A stretch of 40,693 nt of DNA from an uncultured Desulfobulbaceae bacterium (GCA_947258675.1 CAMYJP010000001.1:1-40693); one strand, 5' to 3'. Positions 26,365 to 36,269 are shown, counted from the first letter of the stretch. Translations and numbers: made by a program. The notes: a model not told the origin generated them from the sequence alone.

Positions 26365-29040
26365 ATGACCCAGCCAGAACCTGTATACTTAGTCGACGGA
26401 AGTGCCTATATATATCGTGCTTATCATGCTATAGCACCTCTTTCCACATCTGCTGGTCTACCTACCCATGCGATCTATGGATTTACCAATATTTTATTGA
26501 GGCTGCTGCGCGAAAAAAAACCACATTATCTTGCCATAGCGTTTGATTCTAAAGGTCCCACATTCCGCCATGAAATTTTTTCAGATTACAAAGCCAACCG
26601 TCCGTCAATGCCTGAAGATTTGATTCCACAAATCCCTTATATTAAACAGGTGACCCAAGCATATAATTTTCTTTCCTTGGAAACTCAGGGAGTAGAGGCT
26701 GATGATCTTATAGCCTCCGCAGCTCGCGCCATTAAAAACTGCGGTCACCCGGTTATTATTGTTTCCGGAGATAAAGACCTCCATCAACTGATTTCGGATG
26801 ATGTCACGTTTTGGGAACCTATGAAGGATGTAGTTCTGGACAGCGCTTCTGTGCAGAAGAAATATAATGTAACTCCAGACAAACTATTAGACCTGTTTGC
26901 TCTTATGGGAGACAAAAGTGACAATGTTCCAGGGGTGCAGGGAGTAGGACCAAAGACTGCAGAGAAACTTATAACTGAATTTGGTTCGCTGGAAAATCTG
27001 TATGAAAATTTAGCCAATCTGAAAAAATCCAAACTCAAGGAAAATTTAATCAATCAAAGAGATAATGCATTTCTATCTAGAGAACTGATCCAGCTGAAAG
27101 ATGACCTTGTTATAAATGATACCGTGTCCGATTATACAATAGTGGAACCTGATTACCTTAAGCTGAAAACCCTCTTCACCGAGCTTGAATTCAGCAGACT
27201 GCTCAAAACTGAACTGCCGGCAGCAGCCATGGATTCCACCGGTTTTCTATTAGTAAAAGAACAAGACCAGTTGCAAAAGCTTATTAAAAAATTTCGCCAG
27301 GAACCGCATCTGGTCCTTGACACTGAAACTTCTTCCCTTGATCCTCTGACTGCCGAGCTCACAGGTATTTCTCTCTGTGTAGATGAAAACCAGGCTTACT
27401 ATATCCCTTTGGGGCACCGGGATAAAGCGGATAATTTAATCGAGGGCCAATTTGATTTGAATTTTGTAATCAACGAATTACGACCATTGTTGGAAGACCG
27501 TAATCTACCAAAGATAGGACATAATCTTAAATTTGATTACTCTGTTCTCGCGAACCTTGGGGTGAAACTTGCAGGTAAACTTTGGGATACGATGATTGCT
27601 TCCTATCTCATTGCCCCAGAGCGGCGTACCCATAAACTTGATGACCTCTGCCAAGAAATTCTTAGCCTGCAACCCACATCATTCGAAACAGTTACTGGCA
27701 AAGACAAAAGACCGGACGCCTTTGTCTATGTCAACCTGGAGAGTGCTAAAAATTATTCTTGCGAAGATGTCATCGGCTCCTTTCTTTTATGGAAGCATTT
27801 TCGCCCAATTATTGAAGAACAAGGGCTCTGGGATCTTTTCAGTAAGGTTGAAACGGTTCTTATCCCTATTCTCTCAGATATGGAATTGACTGGAATTTCA
27901 GTTGATCCCAGCCTGTTGAAATTATTAGCACAAGAATTTACAGACAAGATCTCTTCTCTGGAAGAACAAATCTACAATTTAGCAGGTGAAAAATTCAACA
28001 TCAACTCTCCTCGCCAGTTAGGAGAGATCCTGTTTAACAAACTCAAAATGCCGCATGGACGCAAGACAAAAACAGGCTATTCAACTGACATTAAAGTTCT
28101 TGAAAAGCTTTCATTCCATGAGCTGCCACAAGCAGTAATTGCCCATAGAACTATTAGCAAACTTCAAACCACCTACGTTGAAAAGCTTGCCACACTTGTT
28201 CATCCAGCTACCAGGCGTATCCATACATCCTTTAATCAAACTGTAACCGCAACTGGGAGACTAAGCAGCAGCAATCCAAACTTGCAAAATATCCCTATCA
28301 GGTCTGAAGAAGGCCAACGGATCCGTGCTGCCTTTGTTGCCAAGGAGGGGCACATTTTTGTTGCTGCTGATTACTCCCAAATCGATCTGCGGGTTTTGGC
28401 CCACTATTCAAAAGACCAAGCACTACTTGAAGCCTTCAGGACCGGACAGGATATACATTCTCAAACTGCAGCTGAAATTTTTTTCGTTTCACCACTACTG
28501 ATAACTTCGCAAATGCGCCGGGTTGCAAAAACAATCAATTTTGGCATTGTTTATGGGATGAGCAGTTTTGGATTAGCCAGCCAGCTGCACATCAGTCGTA
28601 AGGAGGCTCAGACTTTTATCGATCGGTATTTCGCTCATTATGCAGGGATAAAACAATTCATGAATTCTATAATCGAGCAGGCCAAAAGTGTAGGATATGT
28701 TACAACCCTTCTCAACAGACGGAGAGTTTTGCCTGATATAAATAGTTCAAACAGAAATCGAAGAGAATTCGCTGAACGTACTGCGATTAACACACCAATT
28801 CAGGGAACAGCCGCTGATATAATTAAGCTTGCAATGATCACGTGTAATCAAAGTTTGAAGGCGGAAAACCCCAATGCCAGAATGATTTTGCAGATTCACG
28901 ATGAGCTTGTCTTTGAAGTGCCAACCAAAGAAGTTGATGAAGTAAAAACAATCGTCAAGGACGCAATGGAGTCTGTTATGTCTCTTGATGTGCCGCTGGT
29001 GGCTAACCTGTCTGTTGGCAAAAACTTAGCGGAAGTTTAG
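26365..29040 (+). CDS. polA: DNA polymerase I
   Basis: Pol I removes RNA primers and fills gaps. The 891-aa product has all three domains. Residues 1-290 are the 5'-3' nuclease (YLVDGSAYIYRAYHA, GVEADDLIA, LMGDKSDNVPGVQGVGPKTA). Residues about 310-500 are the proofreading exonuclease, with D319/E321 in LDTETSSL, GHNLKFDYSVL and YSCEDV, so it appears active. Residues about 510-891 are the polymerase, with D669 in AADYSQIDLRVLAHYS, the O-helix RRVAKTINFGIVYGMS, and H845-D846-E847 in QIHDELVFEV. The start at 26365 has GAGAGGA upstream. It is a single gene, divergent from hemH. Confidence 0.98.
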   Translation: MTQPEPVYLVDGSAYIYRAYHAIAPLSTSAGLPTHAIYGFTNILLRLLREKKPHYLAIAFDSKGPTFRHEIFSDYKANRPSMPEDLIPQIPYIKQVTQAYNFLSLETQGVEADDLIASAARAIKNCGHPVIIVSGDKDLHQLISDDVTFWEPMKDVVLDSASVQKKYNVTPDKLLDLFALMGDKSDNVPGVQGVGPKTAEKLITEFGSLENLYENLANLKKSKLKENLINQRDNAFLSRELIQLKDDLVINDTVSDYTIVEPDYLKLKTLFTELEFSRLLKTELPAAAMDSTGFLLVKEQDQLQKLIKKFRQEPHLVLDTETSSLDPLTAELTGISLCVDENQAYYIPLGHRDKADNLIEGQFDLNFVINELRPLLEDRNLPKIGHNLKFDYSVLANLGVKLAGKLWDTMIASYLIAPERRTHKLDDLCQEILSLQPTSFETVTGKDKRPDAFVYVNLESAKNYSCEDVIGSFLLWKHFRPIIEEQGLWDLFSKVETVLIPILSDMELTGISVDPSLLKLLAQEFTDKISSLEEQIYNLAGEKFNINSPRQLGEILFNKLKMPHGRKTKTGYSTDIKVLEKLSFHELPQAVIAHRTISKLQTTYVEKLATLVHPATRRIHTSFNQTVTATGRLSSSNPNLQNIPIRSEEGQRIRAAFVAKEGHIFVAADYSQIDLRVLAHYSKDQALLEAFRTGQDIHSQTAAEIFFVSPLLITSQMRRVAKTINFGIVYGMSSFGLASQLHISRKEAQTFIDRYFAHYAGIKQFMNSIIEQAKSVGYVTTLLNRRRVLPDINSSNRNRREFAERTAINTPIQGTAADIIKLAMITCNQSLKAENPNARMILQIHDELVFEVPTKEVDEVKTIVKDAMESVMSLDVPLVANLSVGKNLAEV

Positions 29041-29070
29041 CATCGGAGATATATACTAGTAAATTCCTGG

Positions 29071-29571
29071 CTAATTGGCCTGCAGTGCGCTGATTTTATC
29101 AAGTAAGGAGCGTGTAAATTTATCAGAAACAATGGTTACTGTTTTAATCGCTTTGGCTATTACCAACCCACTGCTGTGATGTAGGTATTCAACAACAAAC
29201 TCTCCTCCCACTAAATCAAGCAAATCATATCCCAACGATTCGTCACCAGCCATAATATTACCGCGGCCTTTCCGTGAGACGACCTCCTCATTACCAACTC
29301 GACGAAGCTGAATTGCATCTTGGGGAGTGCTTTCATTGAGCGGATCATTGACCTGGAATCTTATTTTTACTGCATCACCATCGGCGACTAGAATATCACC
29401 GATAGAATTTTCCGGATTCAGCACTTCAAGACTTACTTCAAGTACAATTGGCTGATTTTGTGAAAGGTCATATTCTTCAGCGTGAAGATTCCTATTGGTC
29501 AAACAGACACTACCTAAGAAAAATATAAACAAAAGAATACCATATGATTTTTTCAATACCATTTTTATCAT
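29071..29571 (-). CDS. Unrecognised exported protein, 166 aa
   Basis: The N-terminus is a signal peptide (KKSYGILLFIFFLGSVCLT, cleavage near residue 31), so the protein is probably periplasmic. The rest alternates beta-strand-like stretches (PIVLEVSLEVLN, AVKIRFQVNDPL, GGEFVVEYLHHSSGLVIAKA) and suggests a small beta-sandwich. A cysteine sits at the end of the signal (SVCLTN), which is a poor lipobox match. I do not recognise a family. Two ATGs (29571 and 29562) are possible, preceded by GGGGGTAA. It is convergent with polA, 30 bp away. Confidence 0.75.
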   Translation of the reverse strand: MIKMVLKKSYGILLFIFFLGSVCLTNRNLHAEEYDLSQNQPIVLEVSLEVLNPENSIGDILVADGDAVKIRFQVNDPLNESTPQDAIQLRRVGNEEVVSRKGRGNIMAGDESLGYDLLDLVGGEFVVEYLHHSSGLVIAKAIKTVTIVSDKFTRSLLDKISALQAN

Positions 29572-29950
29572 TTACCCCCATTTTATTCATTTATTTCTCA
29601 TTTATTTTTCATTTTCCGAGGCATTTCATTAAAACAGAAATCCTCTTACAACAACTAAAAGCTTAAAATTCATCCCCCAATTTTATATAGATATTGAAAA
29701 GCAAGAAACATACCTGAAAAATAATCTGGCTTTTATGTAATTTTTTCGGTTGGTTACCGTGAAAGAAAAATCATCGCTACATAAGAGTAATCCGCAATAC
29801 TGGAAAATTTTGCTGTTCTCCGGAAAAATAGTGCGCCGAAGCGGGTTCAGCATCCTAGACTTTTTTTAAAATAATAACTTCAAACCGATCATCAAAACAC
29901 TTGACGCAAGATGCGGGATTAACATTGAAGCAAATAATCTGTTAGGCAGT
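29572..29950. other. Intergenic stretch without recognised content
   Basis: These 379 bp are strongly AT-rich. I find no reading frame, RNA fold or clear promoter. They contain the upstream region of the exported-protein gene and the downstream end of the diguanylate cyclase gene. Confidence 0.5.
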
Positions 29951-30901
29951 TTAATCTGGCAGATCCTTTTTACTTTTTTTATTCTCATACATTAATGTGT
30001 CTGCTCGTGTCATGAGTTCTTCAATTGTGCATGGGGATTTCGGATCATACCGAGTCACACCTATACTGATAGATAGGGTATATGTTCGCTCCGACAATCC
30101 ATTTGCCGCTTGTATATTTTCTTCAAATCTCTCTATAACAGCTTCCACGCTGTTAGCTCCGGGCCTGTCTGACAGAAGGACGGCAAATTCATCACCACCC
30201 AACCTACCGATTATATCAGATTTTCTAAAAGTATTTCTTAATATTTCGGCAGTTTCCACAAGGGCAGAATCCCCTGTGCTATGACCTAATGTATCATTGA
30301 TCCATTTCATATTGTCTAGATCAGCATAAAGCAGGAAAAGGTATTCCTGGCTTCTATCTGCGGCCTTGACCTGTCTATCGGCCATGGTAAAAAATCCTCT
30401 GCGGTTGAATATTCCGGTGAGTTCATCAGAAATTGACGCTGCGAGTAGCTTTGCTTCCAGAAGTTTACGGTGGGTAATATCAAGCATGGTAATAATCGCT
30501 CCACCAGAATAGGGCGATATTCGAATCAGCAGATATTTATTACCATATTTTCTCTCTGAAAATTCTTTCTGCATCCCTGTTTTAATACATTCAAGCAACT
30601 CGCGATGCATATCCACCTCATGCTTGCCGGCATAATCCCTATACATTACATCGCCAATATTGGGTAATCTATCTCCAGATCTTTCTTTGGCAAGGTTATA
30701 ATCCGCCACCTTTGCATCTTTATCAACGATAATTGTCTCAATAGGGTTGTTCTTGAAAAGAGCTCGGTATCTTTCCTGATTATCCCTCAACCTCTCTTCG
30801 GAGCGCTGTCTTTCTACCTCGATAGCTTCCAGTTCCACAATACGACGTCTGGACGCTTCTAATTCCAGTTCAACCTCATCTATGGATCGTTCTCTGCCCA
30901 T
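29951..30901 (-). CDS. PAS-GGDEF diguanylate cyclase
   Basis: The enzyme makes the second messenger c-di-GMP from two GTP. Residues 1-45 form a charged coiled coil (EVELELEASRRRIVELEA). Residues about 45-150 are a PAS sensor (YRALFKNNPIETIIVDKDAK to ITMLDITHRK). Residues about 155-315 are a GGDEF domain with the intact GGDEF signature (residues 235-239), the substrate region DLDNMKWINDTLGH, and a product-inhibition site RKSD exactly five residues before GGDEF. There is no EAL domain and no membrane segment. The ATG at 30901 has GGAG seven bases upstream and is preferred over 30928. It is a single gene on the minus strand. Confidence 0.93.
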   Translation of the reverse strand: MGRERSIDEVELELEASRRRIVELEAIEVERQRSEERLRDNQERYRALFKNNPIETIIVDKDAKVADYNLAKERSGDRLPNIGDVMYRDYAGKHEVDMHRELLECIKTGMQKEFSERKYGNKYLLIRISPYSGGAIITMLDITHRKLLEAKLLAASISDELTGIFNRRGFFTMADRQVKAADRSQEYLFLLYADLDNMKWINDTLGHSTGDSALVETAEILRNTFRKSDIIGRLGGDEFAVLLSDRPGANSVEAVIERFEENIQAANGLSERTYTLSISIGVTRYDPKSPCTIEELMTRADTLMYENKKSKKDLPD

Positions 30902-31284
30902 TAACATTCTCCAGCCCTTCGGAATCATTCAAATTGACCTGAGACAATTCCTGACAGACCTTGCGATCTTCAAAACCTGAGAAAGACCAAATGCATTTAT
31001 TATACCATAGGGTCATTCTACTAAATTCACGCTTCAACCCTATCATAGTCTTCATTAAAAAAATCAAAATAGTATCAGATTGAATATCAGAAAGATTAAT
31101 CGATGGAACCTAAAAAAATATTGCCGGTATCAATTTACTCACCCAGGAAACTTACTTATTTATCATTACTCAGCCCTTTAACAATCAAAGATGTTTCAGT
31201 GCTATTTTAAAAGTCTTCTCATAATTCTTCCAATTAAATGGAAGAAAAATGATACCCCGGTCCGTTCAATTATTTTTCCGAATA
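30902..31284. other. Intergenic stretch between the cyclase and purine genes
   Basis: This stretch holds the upstream region of the diguanylate cyclase, AT-rich and without any reading frame I can support. The terminator of the next operon begins at 31285. Confidence 0.5.
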
Positions 31285-31323
31285 AATAGAAAGGGCAAGA
31301 CCGATAAAAATACAATCTTGCCC
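31285..31323 (-). terminator. Intrinsic terminator after the AICAR transformylase gene
   Basis: On the minus strand GGGCAAGA (31323-31316) pairs with TCTTGCCC (31300-31293) as a perfect 8-bp stem with a 15-nt loop. It is followed by the T-rich TTTCTATTTATT. It lies 8 bp after the stop codon. Confidence 0.75.
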
Positions 31324-31330
31324 AATAAGG

Positions 31331-32620
31331 TTAATGCTTAAAGGATCTTTGCCCCGTGTACATCATGGCAACCTGCGGGTCTGCCTTATTACAGGCTTCA
31401 ATTGTTTCGAAATCACGCACAGACCCCCCTGCTTGGAGTATGGCCGAAACGCCCTGCTGAATTCCGACGTCCGCTCCGTCTCGGAATGGAAAAAATGCAT
31501 CGGAAATCATGACCGACCCCGGCAAGCCGGCTTTGTCCTCTTTGCTCTTAGCATCAATAGCTTCCTGTTCAGCCTTATCCCTCTTTCCTTTCTGAATTTC
31601 AAGCGCCAAATCAGCATAAGGAATACCGTACGTGTCAAAACATACTATATCTGCATACTTAACATAGGCTTTATGCATAGCGATTTCCGCCACACCAACC
31701 CGATCCTGCTCCCCGGTTCCAATACCCACAGTGCATCCATTCTTGACATAGAGGACTGAGTTTGATGTAACACCGTGTTCGATAGCCCAACCAAAAAGCA
31801 TATCATTGATTTCTCTATCAGTTGGCTCTCTTTCAACCCGAAATTCCTGGCCCTTGAAGGTGGTAACTGCTGGTTTCAGGTCATCCCGGCTTCGTATGGA
31901 GTTTACTGCCGACTGTTGAATAATTATACCACCGTCGATTAAGCTCTTAAAATCAACAAACCGGTATTTTTCATAATCCGATAGTTTATCGATACGCCTT
32001 ATCTGAATAACTCTAAGATTTTTTCGAGATTTGAGTATATCCAGCGATCCTTCTTCGAATTCAGGAGCGCAAACTACCTCAAGATAATTATTGCTTATTG
32101 ACTCGGCCGTGGCTTTGTCACAGGCCCGATTCAATATTACTGCGCCTCCAAAAGCAGCAATACGATCAGCCCGGTTGGCACGATTATAGGCATCTGCCAA
32201 AGAATCGCCAAGCGCTGCACCACAGGGGTTATTGTGCTTGAGTATGACAGCAGCAGGACTGTCCATAAGGTACTTGATGATATTCAGACCATTATCAACA
32301 TCGGTCAGATTAATCTTGCCGGGATGCTTTCCAACCTGCAACATATCATCGACTGCTATGCTGCTTACCAATCCATGACCTGGACTTATAAACTGACATT
32401 CACCAAGCACTAGGTTACCATTTACTAACTCATACAGAGCAGCCTCCTGGTCAGGATTTTCACCATAGCGCACACCTCTTTCATCAACGCTGCCATCGTC
32501 CATAGTAATCTTCCATGTCCTCTTGTGATAAATCAGCGTCTGATCATCAAAGGTAATTTTCATTTCCATGGGAAAATGATCGCCCAGAATAGTTGTGTAC
32601 ATTTTCTTGAGATCCGCCAT
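31331..32620 (-). CDS. Stand-alone AICAR transformylase (PurH C-terminal domain)
   Basis: This enzyme formylates AICAR with 10-formyl-THF, the penultimate step of purine synthesis. The 429-aa product matches the transformylase part of bifunctional PurH: RYGENPDQEAALY (residues 51-63), the catalytic K128-H129 in VILKHNNPCGAA, AAFGGAVILNRACD, SNSVLYVKNGCTVGIGTGEQ with the later DAFFPFRDG, and the end GGSVRDFETIEACN. The N-terminal MGS-like IMP cyclohydrolase domain (about 190 residues) is absent, so the last step must be done by another protein. The ATG at 32620 has AAGGAG upstream, so the short form is not a mis-start. thiH lies 83 bp upstream. Confidence 0.93.
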   Translation of the reverse strand: MADLKKMYTTILGDHFPMEMKITFDDQTLIYHKRTWKITMDDGSVDERGVRYGENPDQEAALYELVNGNLVLGECQFISPGHGLVSSIAVDDMLQVGKHPGKINLTDVDNGLNIIKYLMDSPAAVILKHNNPCGAALGDSLADAYNRANRADRIAAFGGAVILNRACDKATAESISNNYLEVVCAPEFEEGSLDILKSRKNLRVIQIRRIDKLSDYEKYRFVDFKSLIDGGIIIQQSAVNSIRSRDDLKPAVTTFKGQEFRVEREPTDREINDMLFGWAIEHGVTSNSVLYVKNGCTVGIGTGEQDRVGVAEIAMHKAYVKYADIVCFDTYGIPYADLALEIQKGKRDKAEQEAIDAKSKEDKAGLPGSVMISDAFFPFRDGADVGIQQGVSAILQAGGSVRDFETIEACNKADPQVAMMYTGQRSFKH

Positions 32621-32703
32621 GTTGGATAACTCCTTGTAATTATTTATTAGTTAATGGCTGCAGGTTGCGCCTGAAAGATACTGTTTTTTTACTCTTTTAC
32701 CAA

Positions 32704-33807
32704 TTAATCCGCAAGCTGAAACCCGGCATCCCAATCCTTTCGGACCGGGTCGAACCCTTTGCGGCGAATTGCCTGACAAACTTCATGGATGGTCCGGTGG
32801 TCACCAACTGAAAATTGTTCTCCCTGTATCTCGGGATTACCGTAACCACCGGGCGCAGTGCAGGAACCTGCTGAATATCGGGTCGGCCCCAAACCTATCA
32901 TGCCGTCCCGGTAACGAGCTTCCTCCCTCGTTGACATTATAATTCCTACATCCGGATCAAAAATCCTCAACGCAAAAATAAGCTGGGCAAGATTCTTTTC
33001 AGTAACAGGAGCCAGAGGTTTAAATTCACCGGCAGCAGGGCGAAGTCGAGGAAAAGAAAGAGTAAATGCTGTTCGCCAGAAACGTTTCCGCAAATGGGTT
33101 AAATGGATTCCAAGGGCCAGACCTTCCGCCCGCCAGTCGGCTAAACCGAGAAGCGCACCGATGCCGACTTCACGCATACCTGCAGCTGCAGCTCGGGCTG
33201 GGGTTGAGAGACGATAATCGTAATCACATTTTTGTCCGGCTCGATGCACTAGATCATATATCTGCCTGTCATAGGTCTCCTGATATATTGCCACACCGGT
33301 GATACCTGCTTCAAAAAGACGGCTATAGTCATTCGTGGTCAAAGGTTGTACTTCGATGGATATGGATGCAAATTTATCACGCAACTTTGAAGCCAATCGC
33401 TCGAGATATTCAGTACCCAAACGCCTGGGAGCCTCGCCTGAGACCAACAAAATATGATTAAATCCTCGACGGTTTAGAATCTCTGCCTCTTCAAGAGCTT
33501 CATCAATAGTAAGCATCTTTCTTGATATCGGATTTTCTGTAGAAAAACCGCAATAACGACATCGATTAACACAATAATTAGACAGATACAGAGGAGCATA
33601 AATCTGAGTAATACGGCCAAAACGAAGAGCTGTGAGTTCTGCAGACCTCGTTGCCATGGCCTGCAAGTATGGTTCTGCTGCAGGCGATAAAAGGGCGGCA
33701 AGATCATGAAGCCCTGGATGACTTGATTTTACTGCACACTTTACACCTTCAGCGGTTGGTTGGTCGACTTGCACCCTAAGTGAAGAATAAGAAAGAAAAT
33801 CGGACAT
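32704..33807 (-). CDS. thiH: 2-iminoacetate synthase (radical SAM)
   Basis: ThiH cleaves tyrosine by radical-SAM chemistry to give dehydroglycine for the thiazole of thiamine. The 367-aa product has the cluster motif C79-x3-C83-x2-C86 (NYCVNRCRYCGF), ILLVSGEAPRRLG, EVQPLTTNDYSRL, YQETYD and the C-terminal TREEARYRDGMIGLGPTRYSAG with GEQFSVGDHRT. The ribosome binding site is weak. The gene follows thiG on the same strand by 125 bp and probably shares its transcript. Confidence 0.95.
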   Translation of the reverse strand: MSDFLSYSSLRVQVDQPTAEGVKCAVKSSHPGLHDLAALLSPAAEPYLQAMATRSAELTALRFGRITQIYAPLYLSNYCVNRCRYCGFSTENPISRKMLTIDEALEEAEILNRRGFNHILLVSGEAPRRLGTEYLERLASKLRDKFASISIEVQPLTTNDYSRLFEAGITGVAIYQETYDRQIYDLVHRAGQKCDYDYRLSTPARAAAAGMREVGIGALLGLADWRAEGLALGIHLTHLRKRFWRTAFTLSFPRLRPAAGEFKPLAPVTEKNLAQLIFALRIFDPDVGIIMSTREEARYRDGMIGLGPTRYSAGSCTAPGGYGNPEIQGEQFSVGDHRTIHEVCQAIRRKGFDPVRKDWDAGFQLAD

Positions 33808-33932
33808 TTCTGAAAACTGGTCAATATATTATAATTATTTAATTTTACATAACAATTAGAGCGAAAAGACACCTCAAACCTCCCATAGTGGTCGTGCCGC
33901 CTTTCCTACTATTCCTGCCTAACCCTTCCTGC

Positions 33933-34715
33933 CTATTTGCCGCTTGAATCTTTTATAAAATCAAGGCCGGATATGGGTGATGACGCCGAGGCGTCTTTAC
34001 TTTTTACTCCGAGCCCGGACTCAAAGGCATCCCTTCCTGCTTCCACTGCTCTTGCAAAGGCCGCTGCCATGCGCACCGGATCACCCGCAACCGAGACAGC
34101 AGTATTCACAAGAACAGCATCAGCACCTATTTCCATTGCCTGTGCCGCGTGGGAAGGGGCGCCCAAACCAGCATCTACTATGACTGGTACGTTAGATTGA
34201 TCTATAATTATTTCGACCTGAAATCCAGTGAGTAACCCCTGGTTCGTTCCTATGGGAGAGCCAAGAGGCATCACCGCTGCCACCCCGACATCCTGTAAGC
34301 GCAGAGATAGAATAGGATCTGCATTCATATAAGGCAGAACAATGAAGCCGTCTTTGACCAGTTCTTCAGCCGCCTTAAGTGTTTCCACCGGATCAGGCAA
34401 CAAGGTGCGAGGGTCTGGCGTTACCTCAAGTTTGAGCCAATCACCGCTGCCAGCTGCCCGGGCCAACCTGGCTAAACGAATAGCTTCTCCCGCATCTCTA
34501 GCCCCGGAAGTGTTAGGTAAAAATGTATATTTTTCCCTGTCCAGCACTTTCATAATATCATCGGCAGGATCATTGAGGTCAATTCGCCGCAATGCCACGG
34601 TAATCATTTCGCTACCAGATGCGACTATGGCCTCTTTGAGTATTTCTGCAGAGGAGAATTTACCAGTGCCAAGAAAAAGGCGCGAATTAAAGATCTTTCC
34701 GGCTATAGTCAGCAA
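33933..34715 (-). CDS. thiG: Thiazole synthase
   Basis: ThiG builds the thiazole phosphate of thiamine from DXP, dehydroglycine and ThiS-thiocarboxylate. The product has [18 protein letters not shown], the Schiff-base lysine K95 in [59 protein letters not shown] and [10 protein letters not shown]. The start is taken as TTG at 34713-34715, with a strong AAGGAG eight bases upstream. It gives [14 protein letters not shown], the exact family N-terminus, and 260 aa. A longer frame to 34793 also begins with TTG but without such a site. thiH follows; no thiS is recognisable upstream. Confidence 0.95.
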   Translation of the reverse strand: MLTIAGKIFNSRLFLGTGKFSSAEILKEAIVASGSEMITVALRRIDLNDPADDIMKVLDREKYTFLPNTSGARDAGEAIRLARLARAAGSGDWLKLEVTPDPRTLLPDPVETLKAAEELVKDGFIVLPYMNADPILSLRLQDVGVAAVMPLGSPIGTNQGLLTGFQVEIIIDQSNVPVIVDAGLGAPSHAAQAMEIGADAVLVNTAVSVAGDPVRMAAAFARAVEAGRDAFESGLGVKSKDASASSPISGLDFIKDSSGK

Positions 34716-35255
34716 AGCAGCTACTCCTTGCAGTGTCGGTAATTTAAAGAAAACATTTGTATCTCTCAAGAAGGTCTCAGGATTTAAAAACAAGATAACG
34801 TCGGACGTTTAATGGCACTCAAACCGACAATTAAACCCTTTCTTAACAAAAGTAGCAAGGTCAGATTCCAATTAAATATTAGTCGATTGTCGTCAGCTAT
34901 TAATCTCTTGACTAGTTTCATTTTTCTCGACTAGTCCATTATCAGAATTAACTTTGCGATCCACACTCAATGTGCCCATTGACTTCTAATCCCTACTTTT
35001 TTTTGCCTTTAACCCCATGACCCTATCGATCAGAGGCGGTGCTAACTGGGTGAGCATCAATTGAAAGTATTGTTATCATTTTATTGATCGGAATACACTC
35101 AGGAGCTGGTGAAAATGGGAATTTTCGAAGGGCACAGATTGGGCCTGCTGCAAGGTTGGGACAAGTGAGATTAAAGGCAACAGAACTCGTAATACACACA
35201 TACTCTGCCTTAAAGCCTTGGGGGAGGCATAAAAGACTAAACAGAATTTTTATTA
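34716..35255. other. Intergenic stretch between glmU-like gene and thiG
   Basis: These 540 bp contain no gene I can support. Both strands have open frames of 65-78 codons around 35023-35281, without ribosome binding sites or family resemblance. No TPP riboswitch core is visible upstream of thiG. Confidence 0.5.
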
Positions 35256-36269
35256 TCAACCCGCTACAATATTTGGTTTGATGATGGCACTATCTGCTAT
35301 AACCTGATTATCTAGATTGCAAAAAGGACCAATGGTGACATTATTTCCGATCCGGCAACTATGAATCATTGAATTAGGATGAATGGTGCATCCAGCGCCA
35401 ATTGTTGACTTTCCAGAGATTTGGACATTTGCATAGATACATGTATCCTTATCTATGGAAACCTTTTTTTGGATGGAAATTGTTTCAGGGGAAAACAGGG
35501 AAACACCAGACAGCATGAATTCCTTATTGCGCTCCATCTGTAGATAAGAATGAGCTGCTGCCAGCTCAAGTCTTGAATTGACCCCTAGTACTTCTTCAGC
35601 ATCTACGCCCGCAAAACGATTTACAGAATGACCGGCCTGAATAGCAAGTTCGACTATATCGGTTAAATATATTTCCCCCTGACTGTTATCACTGCCCACC
35701 TTTTTCAGGGCATCAAAAAGAAAGGAGACATCGGCACAATAAATACCCGCATTTATTTCTTTTATTCTTTTCTGTTCTACTGTGGCGTCCTTTTCTTCGA
35801 CTATTCGTAACACGTGTCCCTGTTCATTACAGGCTATTCTCCCATAATTAGACGGATTTTCAAGAATGGTGGTCATAATAGTCAAAACAGATTGGCTCGC
35901 ATAATGTTCTAGCAACATATTTTCCAAAGTGGCTGCACTGATTAAAGGTGTATCACCACAGAGAATCATTACAGTGTTTGTTTTCTTATCAACTTTCTCT
36001 TCCGCACAGAGGACAGCATGTCCTGTCCCAAGCTGTTCTGCCTGCCTAACAAACGAAACCTCATATTTAATCAAAGCCTCTTTGACCCTCTCAACCTGAT
36101 GCCCCACAACCACAAGGGTCTGACCCACCGATATTTTATCAAGGGCATCAAGCACATGATGAATCATTGGGGCATAGAACACCTCATGAAGGACCTTGGC
36201 CTTTTCTGATTTCATTCTAGTGCCTTTACCGGCGGCAAGGACGATACAAGTAGTTGTTTGATTTCCCAT
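35256..36269 (-). CDS. GlmU-like uridylyltransferase lacking the acetyltransferase end
   Basis: The N-terminal 230 residues are a GlmU-type pyrophosphorylase that would make UDP-GlcNAc from GlcNAc-1-P: LAAGKGTRMKSEKAKVLHEV (11-30), RQAEQLGTGHAVLC, ILCGDTPLI, NAGIYCAD and VNSRLELAAA. The left-handed beta-helix begins (SPETISIQKKVSI, NVQISGKSTIGAGCTIHPNS) but stops after about five coils at residue 337. GlmU is normally about 450-460 aa, and the acetyltransferase active-site region is missing. The downstream sequence does not resemble the missing part in any frame. It is either a natural short form or a truncation. The ATG at 36269 has AGGAG upstream. Confidence 0.85.
   Translation of the reverse strand: MGNQTTTCIVLAAGKGTRMKSEKAKVLHEVFYAPMIHHVLDALDKISVGQTLVVVGHQVERVKEALIKYEVSFVRQAEQLGTGHAVLCAEEKVDKKTNTVMILCGDTPLISAATLENMLLEHYASQSVLTIMTTILENPSNYGRIACNEQGHVLRIVEEKDATVEQKRIKEINAGIYCADVSFLFDALKKVGSDNSQGEIYLTDIVELAIQAGHSVNRFAGVDAEEVLGVNSRLELAAAHSYLQMERNKEFMLSGVSLFSPETISIQKKVSIDKDTCIYANVQISGKSTIGAGCTIHPNSMIHSCRIGNNVTIGPFCNLDNQVIADSAIIKPNIVAG

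Noticed and set aside
30876..31067. 63-codon minus-strand frame before the diguanylate cyclase, considered as a frameshifted N-terminus
   Set aside because: It shows no sensor-domain resemblance, and the cyclase has its own well-placed ribosome binding site at 30901.
34716..34812. TPP riboswitch upstream of thiG
   Set aside because: No CTGAGA or GAACCTGAT-like core is visible on the minus strand.
35023..35281. Open frames on both strands downstream of the GlmU-like gene, considered as a lost GlmU C-terminus or a small gene
   Set aside because: Neither frame shows hexapeptide repeats or a ribosome binding site, and the two simply mirror each other.
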